A stretch of DNA of 64,000 bases, from NCBI GenBank assembly GCA_018000295.1, contig JAGNKE010000010.1, positions 1 to 64,000 on the forward strand, read 5' to 3'. Shown one piece after another: positions 34,308 through 43,395 of the stretch. Numbering within the stretch: position 1 is the first letter of the stretch; each line of letters starts with the position of its first letter. The stretch is from Alphaproteobacteria bacterium (GTDB lineage: Bacteria > Pseudomonadota > Alphaproteobacteria > Micavibrionales > Micavibrionaceae). The notes under the pieces were generated by a model. It did no database searches and was not told the DNA's origin. It saw nothing but the letters and a program-made list of their open reading frames with translations. The position numbers were made by a program, and so were the translations under genes.

Positions 34308-35473
34308 GAGGACCGCCTCAATTCCTCCACGGGAAACTTGGTGATCTTATCGCCTGAAAGCCCGATGGCCAGCTTCCCGGCTTTCAGGGCCAGCGCGTCC
34401 TCACCGAAAATCTCTCGCCGCCATCCGCTCAGAGCCGGAACATCCGCCGCATCGTCCAGCACGATAGCCTCCAGATCGTCCTGCGAGGCGATCAACTTGG
34501 AGGCGACCCCATGCTCGGAACTCTGGATTTTTAAAAGCATCTTGAGGATATCCAGCGTAGCGGCGGCCTGCGGCGGCAGAATTTTCCGTTTCTCGACCGT
34601 TGGCCAATCGTCCTTGGGACTCTCCAACGCGGTCTTTATACTCTCCAGCAAAGCCTCGCCGATCCGTCCGTTCGCGTGATCTTTCGGCATATTGCGGATT
34701 TTCAGAAGCTGCTCTTTCGTGCGCGGCGCCTGCGAGGCCAGATCGGCCAGTGTCTCGTCGCGGATCATCCAGTTTTTGGGAATATCGCGCTCCTGCGCCG
34801 CCTTCTCCCGCCACGCCGCCACTTCGCGTAAAACGGCCAGCGTCTTCCGGCTGGGCGACCGCAGTTTAATCCGCTTCCACGCCTCGTAGGGATCGTTGCT
34901 GTAGGTCGAGGGATCGCTGAGGATGTCCTCCTCCTGTAACAGCCACGAAACACGCCCGCGCCGCTCCAGTTCTTTTGAAAGATGAACATAAATATCGCAC
35001 AGATGCGTGACATCGCCCAGCGCATAGGAAAGTTGGCGGTCGGTGAGCGGACGGTGCGACCAGTCCATGAACTGCGCGCTTTTATCGATGCTTTTCTTGG
35101 CGATATCCTGCACCAGGCTGTTATACCCGACAGAATCGCCGTACCCGCAGACCATCGCCGCGATTTGCGTATCGAAGAACGGCGCGACGACTCCGCCGGT
35201 CAGATTGTAAAAGATTTCCAGATCCTGCCGCGCCGCGTGAAAGACCTTGAGAACCTTCTTGTTGCCGATCAGGTCAAAAAGCGGTGAAAGGTCGATATCC
35301 TTGGAAAGCGGGTCGATCACGGCGGCGTTTTTGTCCGGCCCGCTGAGTTGCACGAGGCAAAGCTTGGGGTAATAGGTCTTCTCTCGCAGAAACTCGGTAT
35401 CGATCGTGATAAAAGGCGACTCGGAGAGCTTATGGCAAAGTTCGGCAACGCCTGCGGATGTGGTAACAATCAT
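34304..35473 (-). CDS. rnd: Ribonuclease D
   Basis: RNase D is a 3'-5' exoribonuclease that trims tRNA precursors. The 389-aa protein has the DEDD exonuclease site (FITIDTEFLREKTYYPKLCL, Asp and Glu of motif I; KVFHAARQDLEIF, motif II; LSYALGDVTHLCDIY, motif III) and a C-terminal HRDC-type helical region (LRSPSRKTLAVLREVAAWRE). Length is normal. It is the first gene of a two-gene operon with the SixA-like phosphatase. Confidence 0.94.
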   Translation of the reverse strand: MIVTTSAGVAELCHKLSESPFITIDTEFLREKTYYPKLCLVQLSGPDKNAAVIDPLSKDIDLSPLFDLIGNKKVLKVFHAARQDLEIFYNLTGGVVAPFFDTQIAAMVCGYGDSVGYNSLVQDIAKKSIDKSAQFMDWSHRPLTDRQLSYALGDVTHLCDIYVHLSKELERRGRVSWLLQEEDILSDPSTYSNDPYEAWKRIKLRSPSRKTLAVLREVAAWREKAAQERDIPKNWMIRDETLADLASQAPRTKEQLLKIRNMPKDHANGRIGEALLESIKTALESPKDDWPTVEKRKILPPQAAATLDILKMLLKIQSSEHGVASKLIASQDDLEAIVLDDAADVPALSGWRREIFGEDALALKAGKLAIGLSGDKITKFPVEELRRSS

Positions 35474-35578
35474 TCGTTTTATCTGATGCCTAAGTCATAA
35501 CCCGCGGCCATGATTGCAGAACGGGGCGTCAGCGTCCAGCCGCAAATTCATAAAAATAGAGCAAAAAAAAGCAACAGA

Positions 35579-35968
35579 TCACGCCACGCTGCGTCCGAAG
35601 CCCTTCTTGTAGATGACTTCTTCGTAATTCTTGAGCTTGACGAGAATCTTATCAAGCACACGAGCATGGCGCTCGGCGGGTTCGCGCTGGTTCGGCGCAT
35701 AGAAATCCAAGCCGTTATGGATCAGCCGCACAAGCTGCTCGATATTCCCGATAACTGTTTGCAGGGTGCTGACCGCAGAGGAATCAAGTCCTTGCACCTG
35801 CCCGAGCAGGCCAGCATTGACATCCAGTGCCTTGACGACCGGCTTCTGGAAATCGGGAAACGGCGAAAAAAACGCCGACATCTCATCGCGCATCTTCAGT
35901 AATCGGTAAGATAAATCCTGAAATTCGCGCTTGGTTTGTAAATTTTCGCTGCTCAAAACGCCGCGCAT
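35579..35968 (-). CDS. Hypothetical helical protein (129 aa)
   Basis: The product appears mostly helical and charged, with Gln/Leu/Asp-rich heptad-like stretches and no membrane segment or signal peptide. AAGGA lies nine bases before the ATG, supporting it as a gene. I do not recognise a family. It is monocistronic, between rnd and the divergent aspS, with long untranslated gaps on both sides. Confidence 0.6.
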   Translation of the reverse strand: MRGVLSSENLQTKREFQDLSYRLLKMRDEMSAFFSPFPDFQKPVVKALDVNAGLLGQVQGLDSSAVSTLQTVIGNIEQLVRLIHNGLDFYAPNQREPAERHARVLDKILVKLKNYEEVIYKKGFGRSVA

Positions 35969-36151
35969 CTCTTTAATTCCTTAAAATATTAATCCTGAAT
36001 ACTTGTAATAGCCCCAAAATATAGTTTTTTTTCCGCAAATGTCAAATTCCACGCAAAAGCAGGGGAAAAACCACCCAAAAACCCTTTTGAGAAAGCGGCG
36101 CTTATGCATTATAACCAAGTCTAACTGTCGAAAATAAAAGGATAAAAAACG

Positions 36152-37963
36152 ATGCACGCCTACAGGACGCATATGTGCGGGGAACTTCGGAAAACGCAGG
36201 TGGGACAGGAGGTTAAGCTCTCCGGCTGGATATCCCGCGTCCGTAACCACGGTGGCGTGCTGTTCATTGACCTGCGCGACCGCAGCGGCGTCACCCAGTG
36301 CGTCGTGGAGGAAAACTCGCCTCTGTTAAAGGAAATCGAGCAATGGCGCGTCGAATCGGTCATCACCGTCACGGGCAGGGTCTCCGCCCGCACCGCCGAG
36401 ACGATCAACCCCAAAATGCCCACGGGCGAAATCGAGATCGTAATCGCGCAGGTCATCCTGCAATCCGCCGCCGACGTCATTCCCTTTCAGGTCGCCGAGG
36501 ACGATGGCGCGGGGGAGGACATCCGCCTGCGCTACCGCTATCTCGACCTCCGCCGCGAAAAAATGCAGAAAAACATCGCGCTTCGGAACGGCGTGATCCG
36601 CTCCCTGCGCGAACGGATGCACGGGCAGGGCTTTCAGGAGTTCCAGACCCCGATCCTGACCGCCAGCTCCCCCGAAGGTGCCCGCGATTACCTTGTGCCC
36701 TCACGCCTGCACCCCGGAAAGTTTTACGCCCTGCCGCAAGCGCCGCAGCAATTCAAGCAACTCCTGATGGTCGGCGGCTTCGATAGATATTTCCAGATCG
36801 CGCCCTGTTTCCGCGACGAGGATGGCCGCGCCGACCGCCTCGCGGAGTTCTACCAACTCGACGTGGAGATGAGCTTCGTGACTCAGGAGGACGTCTTCGC
36901 CACCATGACGCCCGTGATCAAGGGCGTGTTCGAGGAGTTCGCGGATTTCACCGGAACAAAACACAAAATCGAATGGCTGGACAATCTCGATTATAAAACC
37001 GCGATGCGTAAATACGGCTCCGACAAGCCCGACCTCCGTAATCCTCTGGAAATCGTGGACGTAACCGAAGTATTCGCCCGCACGGACGTAGAGTTCAAGG
37101 CCTTCAAGGGCACGATTGAAAAGGGCGGCGTCGTCCGCGCTATCCGTGCGCCAAAGGTTTCAGCGCAACCGCGCAGCTTCTTCGACAAGCTCAACAGCTG
37201 GGCGCAGGGCGAAGGCGCCCCCGGACTAGGCTATATCCTTTTCGATGGACCGGAAGGCAAGGGACCAATCGCCAAATTCGTTCCGCCCGCCGCGCAGGAA
37301 CACCTGAAAAAAGTCGCAAACCTCGAAGACGGCGACGCCATCTTCTTCGTCTGTAACAAAGAGTCCGAAGCCGCCAAATTCGCCGGCAAGGCGCGGGATA
37401 AAATCTGCGACGACATGGGCATCCGCGAAAAGGGTGTCTACAAATTCTGCTGGATCGTCGATTTCCCCATGTACGAATTCGACGAAAAGGCGCAGAAAGT
37501 GGACTTCTCCCACAACCCGTTCTCGATGCCGCAGGGCGGCCTTGAGGCGCTCAATAACAAAGACCCCGTGACGATTGACGCGTATCAGTACGATTGCGTG
37601 TGCAACGGCTTCGAAATCGCCTCCGGCGCGATCCGCAACCACAAACCGGAGATCATGGAAAAGGCCTTCGCCCTCGCGGGTTACGAGAAAGCGGTGCTGG
37701 AAGCCAAATTCGGCGGGATGCTCAACGCCTTCCGCTTCGGCGCCCCCCCCCACGGCGGCTGCGCGTTCGGGATCGACCGCCTCGTGATGCTGCTCGCCGA
37801 CGAGCCGAACCTGCGCGAAGTCTACGCCTTCGTCATGAACGGCCAGTACGAGGACCAGATGATGCAGGCACCCTCGACGGCAAGCGAACAGCAGCTCCGC
37901 GACCTGCACCTGAAGCTGAACCTGCCGAAGGACAAGCTGAAGATCACCGACGCGGCGGAGTAG
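36152..37963 (+). CDS. aspS: Aspartate-tRNA ligase (bacterial type)
   Basis: The 603-aa protein has the N-terminal OB-fold ([13 protein letters not shown].., [11 protein letters not shown]), class II motif 1 and motif 2 ([33 protein letters not shown]), the bacterial-type insertion (about 285-410) and motif 3 ([14 protein letters not shown], near residue 530). It charges tRNA-Asp; in bacteria without AsnRS such enzymes also charge tRNA-Asn, and the sequence alone does not settle this. The ATG is preceded by AAAGGATAAAAAACG. Confidence 0.97.
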   Translation: MHAYRTHMCGELRKTQVGQEVKLSGWISRVRNHGGVLFIDLRDRSGVTQCVVEENSPLLKEIEQWRVESVITVTGRVSARTAETINPKMPTGEIEIVIAQVILQSAADVIPFQVAEDDGAGEDIRLRYRYLDLRREKMQKNIALRNGVIRSLRERMHGQGFQEFQTPILTASSPEGARDYLVPSRLHPGKFYALPQAPQQFKQLLMVGGFDRYFQIAPCFRDEDGRADRLAEFYQLDVEMSFVTQEDVFATMTPVIKGVFEEFADFTGTKHKIEWLDNLDYKTAMRKYGSDKPDLRNPLEIVDVTEVFARTDVEFKAFKGTIEKGGVVRAIRAPKVSAQPRSFFDKLNSWAQGEGAPGLGYILFDGPEGKGPIAKFVPPAAQEHLKKVANLEDGDAIFFVCNKESEAAKFAGKARDKICDDMGIREKGVYKFCWIVDFPMYEFDEKAQKVDFSHNPFSMPQGGLEALNNKDPVTIDAYQYDCVCNGFEIASGAIRNHKPEIMEKAFALAGYEKAVLEAKFGGMLNAFRFGAPPHGGCAFGIDRLVMLLADEPNLREVYAFVMNGQYEDQMMQAPSTASEQQLRDLHLKLNLPKDKLKITDAAE

Positions 37964-38192
37964 GCGTATCTATCCCACGGGACTAAGTCCAAGGGCTTTT
38001 TCTTTTTTCAAGGAAAAGCAGCGGCTCAAGCGCGGACTTCTGTAAGGCTTCGATGTTTTTGCGCCCACCGGACTAAGTCCGGTTAGTCCGGTTCAGGCAT
38101 CTAATTATTTTACATAATAACAAAAAGAGGGTGTGGGCGCACAGATTATGAGGTAATTTTAGGAATATTTGCACATTTTGTCAAATTTCACC

Positions 38193-38262
38193 CCTCTCCC
38201 TATGACTCATGCCCTTTCCCTCTCGCTTTTTTCAGGGGGAGAGGGAGTAAGGGAGAGGGGGA
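38193..38262. repeat. CCCTCTCCC / GGGAGAGGG dispersed repeat, second copy
   Basis: CCCCTCTCCC near 38194 and CCCTTTCCCTCTC near 38211 pair with GGGGGAGAGGGAG and AAGGGAGAGGGGG downstream. The layout is the same as at 18950-18995. Confidence 0.6.
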
Positions 38263-38280
38263 AGCGTTTTACCCTCAGAC

Positions 38281-38350
38281 GTCACCTCGGCGCAGGCCGG
38301 GGTCCACCCCGAACGCATTTCCCGCAGATTCCGGCGTTCGCCGGAAGGGC
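38281..38350. repeat. REP-like palindromes before the EF-hand gene
   Basis: GTCACCTCGGCGCAGGCCGGGGTCCACC and ATTCCGGCGTTCGCCGGAA are two half-palindromic units of the dispersed family also seen at 54713-54926 and 55243-55340. Confidence 0.6.
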
Positions 38351-38414
38351 GGCAGCGGGCTGTTTACCCTTGAAGACATATGGTATTGATGAGGAACAAG
38401 AACAGGAGCGGTCA

Positions 38415-39584
38415 GTGAGGAATATATTTCTGTTTTCATTATTGATTTGCTTGGAGTTCCTGTCTTTCTCCGCGAAAGCAGAGACGCCCCTACCCAATCC
38501 CTACCGGAATGCAGAGGAAATCCCTGATGTCCTGACGCAGGGAATGAGCTACCTCCCGCCTGTAAAAAAGGCAGACTATATCAAAAAGCAGCTTTATGTT
38601 ATCAGCCGCGAAGGCCGGAACAAAGACGCGCTCGACATGACTGATTACAATCTGAAAGTCGAAGGATATATTTCCAATGAGCAATCTAAAAACTTTCAGG
38701 CGCTGGCAAAGTACGATCTGAACAAGGACCAATCCGTTACGCAGGAAGAAGTGATGGAAAGCGTAAAGTCTCAACCTTGCGGATGGTGGGCAAAAAAACA
38801 ATGCGCGGAGAAGGAAATCTGGAACAGGCAAAAAAAGGCCATGGGCCAACTGACCGCTCAGGATAAAAACAAGGATGGAAAAGTCACGCGAAATGAATTG
38901 ATTTCACGGTCGGCGGCTAAGGTTATCAGGGCAAGAAATCAATACAAAAGCATTAGAAGAGCCGTCGCACTCAATCCTGATGGAGATGAAAAACTGACTG
39001 TCAAAGAGCTGGAAACGCTTGCTGGGTTTGCGTTTGATTTTTTCGATGCCGACAAGGACGGCGCTCTCTCGAAAGAAGAATCTAAAAAAGCGGAGAAAAT
39101 CAGTAGGGAGTTTGTCGAAGAAGAGTTTAGAAAGGAACTGGAAAGACTCTCTTGTCAAAGTATAAAAAACGCAAAGGAAAGGCAGAACTGCAAGCTACAG
39201 CGCGGCCTGAAAGACGACGCTTTGATTGCCTTTTTGGGCGACAAGCGGGTTCTTCTGACATTTGGAAAGCCGATAGCGGATAAAGATTTTTCAAGCCTGA
39301 CAAAACCTTGGTCAAAAACATTCACTGCAAAAGACCTCTGCTGGATCTACGTCGAAATGGATCCGTCAGAGACTAAAAACAAACTATGGATATCGGGTCT
39401 GGAAGAGATGCGCTTTGAGGATTTGCCGGAAAAACCTCTTCTTTTAGCCGCGTATAACCCCGATCAAGTTCAAAGCCGCTCGTTCCTGATCGGAAAGGAC
39501 GGCCTAGTGAAAGCGGCATGGGAAGAAACCCCGGAACTCAAAGAGGTTTTCGATAAAGTCGAAAATCTGGTCCGGCTGGAATGA
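38415..39584 (+). CDS. Exported EF-hand protein with DUF4174-like C-terminus
   Basis: I start this at GTG 38415, preceded by AGGAG six bases upstream and giving a proper signal peptide (VRNIFLFSLLICLEFLSFSAKA); the open frame continues upstream only through repeats. The 389-aa product has several calcium-binding EF-hand loops (DLNKDQSVTQEE, DKNKDGKVTRNE, NPDGDEKLTVKE, DADKDGALSKEE). It ends with a thioredoxin-like region (RVLLTFGKP.., SFLIGKDGLVKAAW) similar to DUF4174. A calcium-responsive periplasmic protein is likely; the exact role is unknown. Confidence 0.8.
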   Translation: MRNIFLFSLLICLEFLSFSAKAETPLPNPYRNAEEIPDVLTQGMSYLPPVKKADYIKKQLYVISREGRNKDALDMTDYNLKVEGYISNEQSKNFQALAKYDLNKDQSVTQEEVMESVKSQPCGWWAKKQCAEKEIWNRQKKAMGQLTAQDKNKDGKVTRNELISRSAAKVIRARNQYKSIRRAVALNPDGDEKLTVKELETLAGFAFDFFDADKDGALSKEESKKAEKISREFVEEEFRKELERLSCQSIKNAKERQNCKLQRGLKDDALIAFLGDKRVLLTFGKPIADKDFSSLTKPWSKTFTAKDLCWIYVEMDPSETKNKLWISGLEEMRFEDLPEKPLLLAAYNPDQVQSRSFLIGKDGLVKAAWEETPELKEVFDKVENLVRLE

Positions 39585-39592
39585 AACTAAAG

Positions 39593-39690
39593 GTGTCATC
39601 CCCGCACTTACTATTGTCATCCCCGCGAACGCGGGGATCTATTTTGAGCGCGGCGTTCTCAGGTTCCAGCTTTCGCAGGAATAACAAAAC
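39593..39690. repeat. REP-like palindromes after the EF-hand gene
   Basis: GTCATCCCCGC occurs twice; the second copy forms the perfect hairpin ATCCCCGC-GAAC-GCGGGGAT (39619-39638). CAGCTTTCGCAGGAATAAC follows as a degenerate unit. Confidence 0.7.
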
Positions 39691-39705
39691 AATTTCACCG
39701 TGCGC

Positions 39706-39760
39706 GTTGTGATCGTTGTGTTTAAAAACTCTGCGGCCTCTGCGCCTCTGCGGTAAAAAT
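39706..39760. repeat. CTCTGCG-type dispersed repeat, copy B
   Basis: GTTGTGATCGTTGTGTTTAAAAACTCTGCGG.. through CTCTGCGGTAAAAAT is the second copy of the family at 19051-19115 and 54838-54893. It is immediately followed by CATTCCAGCCTTCGCCGGAATG, a REP-like hairpin half-unit. Confidence 0.75.
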
Positions 39761-39807
39761 GCATTCCAGCCTTCGCCGGAATGACCATGTTGGTATATGA
39801 TACCCGC

Positions 39808-40674
39808 ATGAGTCACGACATCCGCCAGAAATCCCTCCCCAACCTCGGCCTTGACATCGCCTATACCGACACCGGGCCGGAAAATGGCCGCGTTCTTTTC
39901 TGCGTCCACGGCCTGCTCTCCAACGGGCGGGATTACGATTTTCTAGCAACACACATGGCCGCGCAGGGCAGGCGCGTCATTGCGATGGACCTGCCGGGCC
40001 GTGGGAAAAGCAGCCGTTTTGACGAACCCGGCTTTTACACGCTGGGTGCCTATCTGCCGTTTTGTCTCGAGCTCACCAAGGTGATAACACAGGGCCGCCC
40101 CTTCGACTGGCTCGGCGTCTCCCTCGGCGGCATGATCGGCATGAGCCTGCACAATCACGCAGACCTGAAGATGGAGCGCCTGATCCTCGTCGATATCGGC
40201 CCGGAAATTCCCGGCCCCGCGCTTGATCTCGTCTCCGGTCTTGCCAAGGCGCCCACGCACTACGCGACGAAGGAGGAGGCTGTCGCCTTCCTGAAAAAAC
40301 GCTGCGCCGCGTGGGGCATCACCGACCCCGCCGTATGGGAGCATTTGATCGCGCACGACATCATCGCGCAGCCGGACGGATCGTACAAAATGCATTACGA
40401 CCCCGCCATCGGCGCCGCGCTGAAGGAGCAGGGCAACGAAACCCTCGCCTTTTGGGAAGGCTGGGCGCTGATCAAACAGCCCCTGCTGCTCATCCGCGGC
40501 GGCCAGTCGGTCATCCTGCCCAGGGACATCGCCGACCGGATGCAGCGCGAATACACGGGTCCATCCATGGAAACAATCACATTCCCCTTCTGCGGCCATG
40601 TCCCCAACCTCATGCAGCCCGAACAGATCGAGCCGCTGGCGGATTGGCTGCGCGCATCGCAAAGGGTTGTCTGA
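39808..40674 (+). CDS. Alpha/beta hydrolase
   Basis: From the ATG at 39808 the protein is 288 aa; upstream in-frame ATGs lie in the repeat and are less likely. It has FCVHGLLSNGRDYDFLA, MDLPGRGKSSRF, the nucleophile elbow GVSLGGMIG with its Ser at about 108, and GHVPNL with the catalytic His. The substrate is unknown; this shape is common to esterases and C-C bond hydrolases. It is downstream of the repeat cluster, with no clear ribosome binding site, which makes the start uncertain. Confidence 0.85.
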   Translation: MSHDIRQKSLPNLGLDIAYTDTGPENGRVLFCVHGLLSNGRDYDFLATHMAAQGRRVIAMDLPGRGKSSRFDEPGFYTLGAYLPFCLELTKVITQGRPFDWLGVSLGGMIGMSLHNHADLKMERLILVDIGPEIPGPALDLVSGLAKAPTHYATKEEAVAFLKKRCAAWGITDPAVWEHLIAHDIIAQPDGSYKMHYDPAIGAALKEQGNETLAFWEGWALIKQPLLLIRGGQSVILPRDIADRMQREYTGPSMETITFPFCGHVPNLMQPEQIEPLADWLRASQRVV

Positions 40675-40724
40675 CCCGCCGCGTATCAGGTAAAGTTTTA
40701 GAAGGAAAACAGGGCGGGGGAAGA

Positions 40725-41381
40725 ATGACGGGTCCAAGAATTTATAACGGTTTCGCCGGTACGGTCGGCTATACGGTCACGGCCATCACGGGCCGCGTCT
40801 TGCATATGGACGCACAAACCTCCTTGAACGTCAGCACGACAACCTCCACGGGCGGCGGCACGGGCTACATCTGGCAGTCCGGCCATATCTCTTTGCCGAA
40901 TGTCAGCACGACGACCAGCGCCAACAGCGTGACCACCCGCACCGTATTCCTGATGCGCGACGACGGGCAGGAAGACTCCCTGAGCCTCCGATCCGTTCAC
41001 TTCGAGGCGCGCCCGGATAACATCGTCACCTTCTTTACCATTCAAAAACAGGGCGACAAGTATGTCTATTACTTCCGCATCGTGAATCACACCACCGGCA
41101 AGGTCTTTGATGATGAGCGCTGCCTGATCACTGAAATATTCGACGCGATCGGCTGGTCGATCATCGGCGCTCTGGTTTATCTGGTTGTAGGGATAATCTA
41201 TCTGATGAACGAATACGCTTTCCCGTTTTTCGGCGCTTTATGTCTCAACGGCTTTCTGTCGTTCTTCGTGTGGTATATCCTCTGCTTTCCCTGCGACTCG
41301 GTGATGAAGGAGCGGATGCGGATTTTCAAATCCTCTCCCGCCTGGCGCGACGCGGAGAATGCGGCGGGGCAAAGGGCATAG
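40725..41381 (+). CDS. Hypothetical protein with two C-terminal membrane segments
   Basis: The ATG at 40725 follows GGGGGAAGA. The 218-aa protein has a Thr/Ser-rich beta-like N-terminal part (about 1-130, with repeated LNVSTTTS and LPNVSTTTS segments) and two membrane segments near residues 147-200 (IIGALVYLVVGIIYLM and FFGALCLNGFLSFFVWYILC). I recognise no family. It lies 50 bases after the hydrolase gene on the same strand and converges on the membrane protein at 41388-42308. Confidence 0.6.
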   Translation: MTGPRIYNGFAGTVGYTVTAITGRVLHMDAQTSLNVSTTTSTGGGTGYIWQSGHISLPNVSTTTSANSVTTRTVFLMRDDGQEDSLSLRSVHFEARPDNIVTFFTIQKQGDKYVYYFRIVNHTTGKVFDDERCLITEIFDAIGWSIIGALVYLVVGIIYLMNEYAFPFFGALCLNGFLSFFVWYILCFPCDSVMKERMRIFKSSPAWRDAENAAGQRA

Positions 41382-41387
41382 AAAACT

Positions 41388-42308
41388 TCAGCGGAAATCC
41401 TCCCATATCGGCCCCTCCCAGCCTTCGTCGCTGAAAGGATCGTCGGGCACTTTGGTTTGAGTTGTATTTTTCATGCGATGCTTGCGGACCCAAAGATAAT
41501 AGCCGCTCAACACACCGCAGAAAATATAGGGAAGCATAATAAAAGACAAAAAGTTCAGGGAGGCGATGAGATAAAATGAATTGTCACGCCCGAAATATTT
41601 TTTCAATATTTCGGAAAGATCCACGGAAAACAAGTCCACTGCGAACAGAGGAAAAAGAGCAACAATAAGACAAAAGAAAAAAGAAATACGTAAGCCTTTT
41701 AAAAGATTGCGGGCCTCATTATTGGATAAAATCATGCCTGTCGCACGTGCAGGAAGATACAGCCAATGGCCCATAATGAAAACGAATCCCGCAATATTGA
41801 TAACAAAACTAAAAATCAGAAAGGAAGGAATATTCGACACGGACAAAACGATGGAGTTATAAATTTCTTCGGGAAGAATAAGGCTCAGCCCATAGAACAG
41901 AAAAAGACAGGTGACCGCCAAACCTAAAGCTATAAACCCGCTGAAATAGTCAATGCCGATCATTTGCGCCATCAGGCAAAAGGCAATCTTCCATTCTCCA
42001 AGCGGGTGACAGAAATTTTTCCTGGAAACACCGTTGACGACAGCGCGCATCCATCCGGCGCACATTGCAGAAAAAGATAAAAGGAGAATCACCGCAAACG
42101 AGATGCCGGGCACAATAAGAGCGTACTCCGCCCACGGGAGAAACTGAGTATCGCCAAGGTAGTAATCCCAGACAAACAGGGAAAAAAGGCAAAGAAAAAA
42201 AGGCCACCGCAGCCACAGCGCGTACCGAAAGTTCCGCAGAAGAAAAACCCATGCCGCAACCGCCGTTCCTATAATCGGCGGGGGCGAAGGTCTGTAGGTG
42301 GATCGCAT
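41388..42308 (-). CDS. Hypothetical integral membrane protein (306 aa)
   Basis: About six membrane segments are visible, e.g. WPFFLCLFSLFVWDYYL, ALIVPGISFAVILLLSF, FIALGLAVTCLFLFYGLSLI, SFLIFSFVINIAGFVFIMG, FFFCLIVALFPLFAVDLF and LNFLSFIMLPYIFCGVLSGY. The C-terminal tail is acidic. No known family is recognised. It starts six bases after the end of the gene at 42315-43163, so the two may be co-transcribed. Confidence 0.65.
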   Translation of the reverse strand: MRSTYRPSPPPIIGTAVAAWVFLLRNFRYALWLRWPFFLCLFSLFVWDYYLGDTQFLPWAEYALIVPGISFAVILLLSFSAMCAGWMRAVVNGVSRKNFCHPLGEWKIAFCLMAQMIGIDYFSGFIALGLAVTCLFLFYGLSLILPEEIYNSIVLSVSNIPSFLIFSFVINIAGFVFIMGHWLYLPARATGMILSNNEARNLLKGLRISFFFCLIVALFPLFAVDLFSVDLSEILKKYFGRDNSFYLIASLNFLSFIMLPYIFCGVLSGYYLWVRKHRMKNTTQTKVPDDPFSDEGWEGPIWEDFR

Positions 42309-42314
42309 AGTGGA

Positions 42315-43163
42315 TCAATCGCCGATCAGCGGCGGAGGCGGGGGGGTAATCTCTTCTTTCTCGCCCGCGCCGGAGCCGGAAGAACTGTCGCCGGATTTTC
42401 CGCCGCGCCCGCCCTTGCCCTTGCCGCCGCTCGATGAGCCCTTGTCCTCGGTTTCCCCGCGGACATCGACTGCGGGGACGACATCGGGAAACATCTCGGC
42501 CTTGCGGCGCACATATTCGGAAATCCGCGTCAGCGGAGAAGGGCGGCTCACCGCCCGGTTGGGGCTGACATTGCCGGTTTTGACGTCATGCAGATCCTGC
42601 TCCATCTTCTGATGGACCTGCACGACCTCGGCGGCCGTATTCGCTTCGGCCAGCTCTGTTTCGTGCTTTTCCAGTCGCCGCTTCATCCATTTCAGGATCC
42701 CGCGTTCCTCGTGGGTGGCCTTCATCGCCTCGGCCATCGCCGGGGTCGCCGCCGCTGCCGCGATTGTAGCGTCGATCGCCATGACCTGACTGACGATCTC
42801 AGCCCTGACGGAATGGATGCGCTTATGAACATTGTAGTGAATGGTATCGAAGCAACTCTCCATCTGGGCCAGCATTTTGTTAAACTCGATCCAGAATTCC
42901 TCCTGGCGCCTTTTTTTCGCCAGAGCGGAGTTAGGCTCCTCCGCCAACATGGATGTATGCCCGAACGTGTGGACCTGATGCTGCATATAGCCATAGGTAT
43001 AGCCCTGCAACTCCAGCATCATCAGAATCATGCTGCGGAGTTCCACAGGCATATTGTCGAGGCCGAAACTGTGCGGCTTTTCTAGATACTCAAGAAGATC
43101 CGTAACCCCGTCCAGATCGCTGGGGCTAATGACATCGTCTTCCAGTGCAAGTGCGGCACCCAT
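42315..43163 (-). CDS. Hypothetical protein with Gly/Ser/Pro-rich tail
   Basis: The 282-aa protein has a helical charged middle part (about 85-200, EEFWIEFNKMLAQMESCFDT..) and a low-complexity C-terminal tail rich in Ser, Gly, Lys and Pro ending in a run of prolines. No signal peptide or membrane segment is visible. The helical part resembles coiled-coil scaffolds, but I assign no family. AAAGGTGA precedes the ATG. It is upstream of the membrane protein at 41388-42308 on the same strand. Confidence 0.6.
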   Translation of the reverse strand: MGAALALEDDVISPSDLDGVTDLLEYLEKPHSFGLDNMPVELRSMILMMLELQGYTYGYMQHQVHTFGHTSMLAEEPNSALAKKRRQEEFWIEFNKMLAQMESCFDTIHYNVHKRIHSVRAEIVSQVMAIDATIAAAAATPAMAEAMKATHEERGILKWMKRRLEKHETELAEANTAAEVVQVHQKMEQDLHDVKTGNVSPNRAVSRPSPLTRISEYVRRKAEMFPDVVPAVDVRGETEDKGSSSGGKGKGGRGGKSGDSSSGSGAGEKEEITPPPPPLIGD

Positions 43164-43274
43164 GATGAATCACCTTTATTAAGTTTGTTCTTCTGCGCCG
43201 GAGGATAGAGAAAAGCACATCCCTTGTCAAAGAACGCCCGATCAGTCTGGCATAACGCCCTGTGAATAAAGGAT

Positions 43275-43314
43275 AAAGCCCGGATCGTGAGGGAGGGGCA
43301 CGACCCGGGCTTTT
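43275..43314. terminator. Strong bidirectional hairpin terminator
   Basis: AAAGCCCGG (43275-43283) pairs with CCGGGCTTT (43305-43313); inside it TCGTG pairs with CACGA. Read on the plus strand it is followed by TTTT, and on the minus strand the stem ends in a short T-run. It lies downstream of the diguanylate cyclase gene and can end its transcription. Confidence 0.6.
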
Positions 43315-43320
43315 GGGGAG

Positions 43321-43371
43321 GCGTCTGCCGCTAGGGATCAGGGATTTGGGGATGTCAGGCGCGGCAGACGC
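43321..43371. repeat. 11-bp perfect inverted repeat with 29-base spacer
   Basis: GCGTCTGCCGC at 43321-43331 and GCGGCAGACGC at 43361-43371 are exact reverse complements. The spacer is purine-rich. The structure sits directly beside the terminator at 43275-43314, so the two hairpins together occupy about 100 bases between the diguanylate cyclase and the gene at 43163. Confidence 0.7.
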
Positions 43372-43395
43372 TGATCCGGATAAATTCTGTTCGGG

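Larger units (their letters stand above)
37964..38414. other. Repeat-rich intergenic region after aspS
   Basis: No gene is convincing before the GTG at 38415. The region has two GGACTAAGTCC hairpins (37980-37990 and 38070-38080, the latter extended to CCGGACTAAGTCCGG), a T-rich stretch after the first that might end aspS transcription, a CCCTCTCCC/GGGAGAGGG repeat (38193-38262) and a REP-like block (38281-38350). An open frame through these repeats is a false extension of the EF-hand gene. Confidence 0.7.

Noticed and set aside
38169-38414. N-terminal extension of the EF-hand protein
   Set aside because: It reads through two dispersed repeats; the GTG at 38415 has AGGAG at good distance and gives a clean signal peptide.
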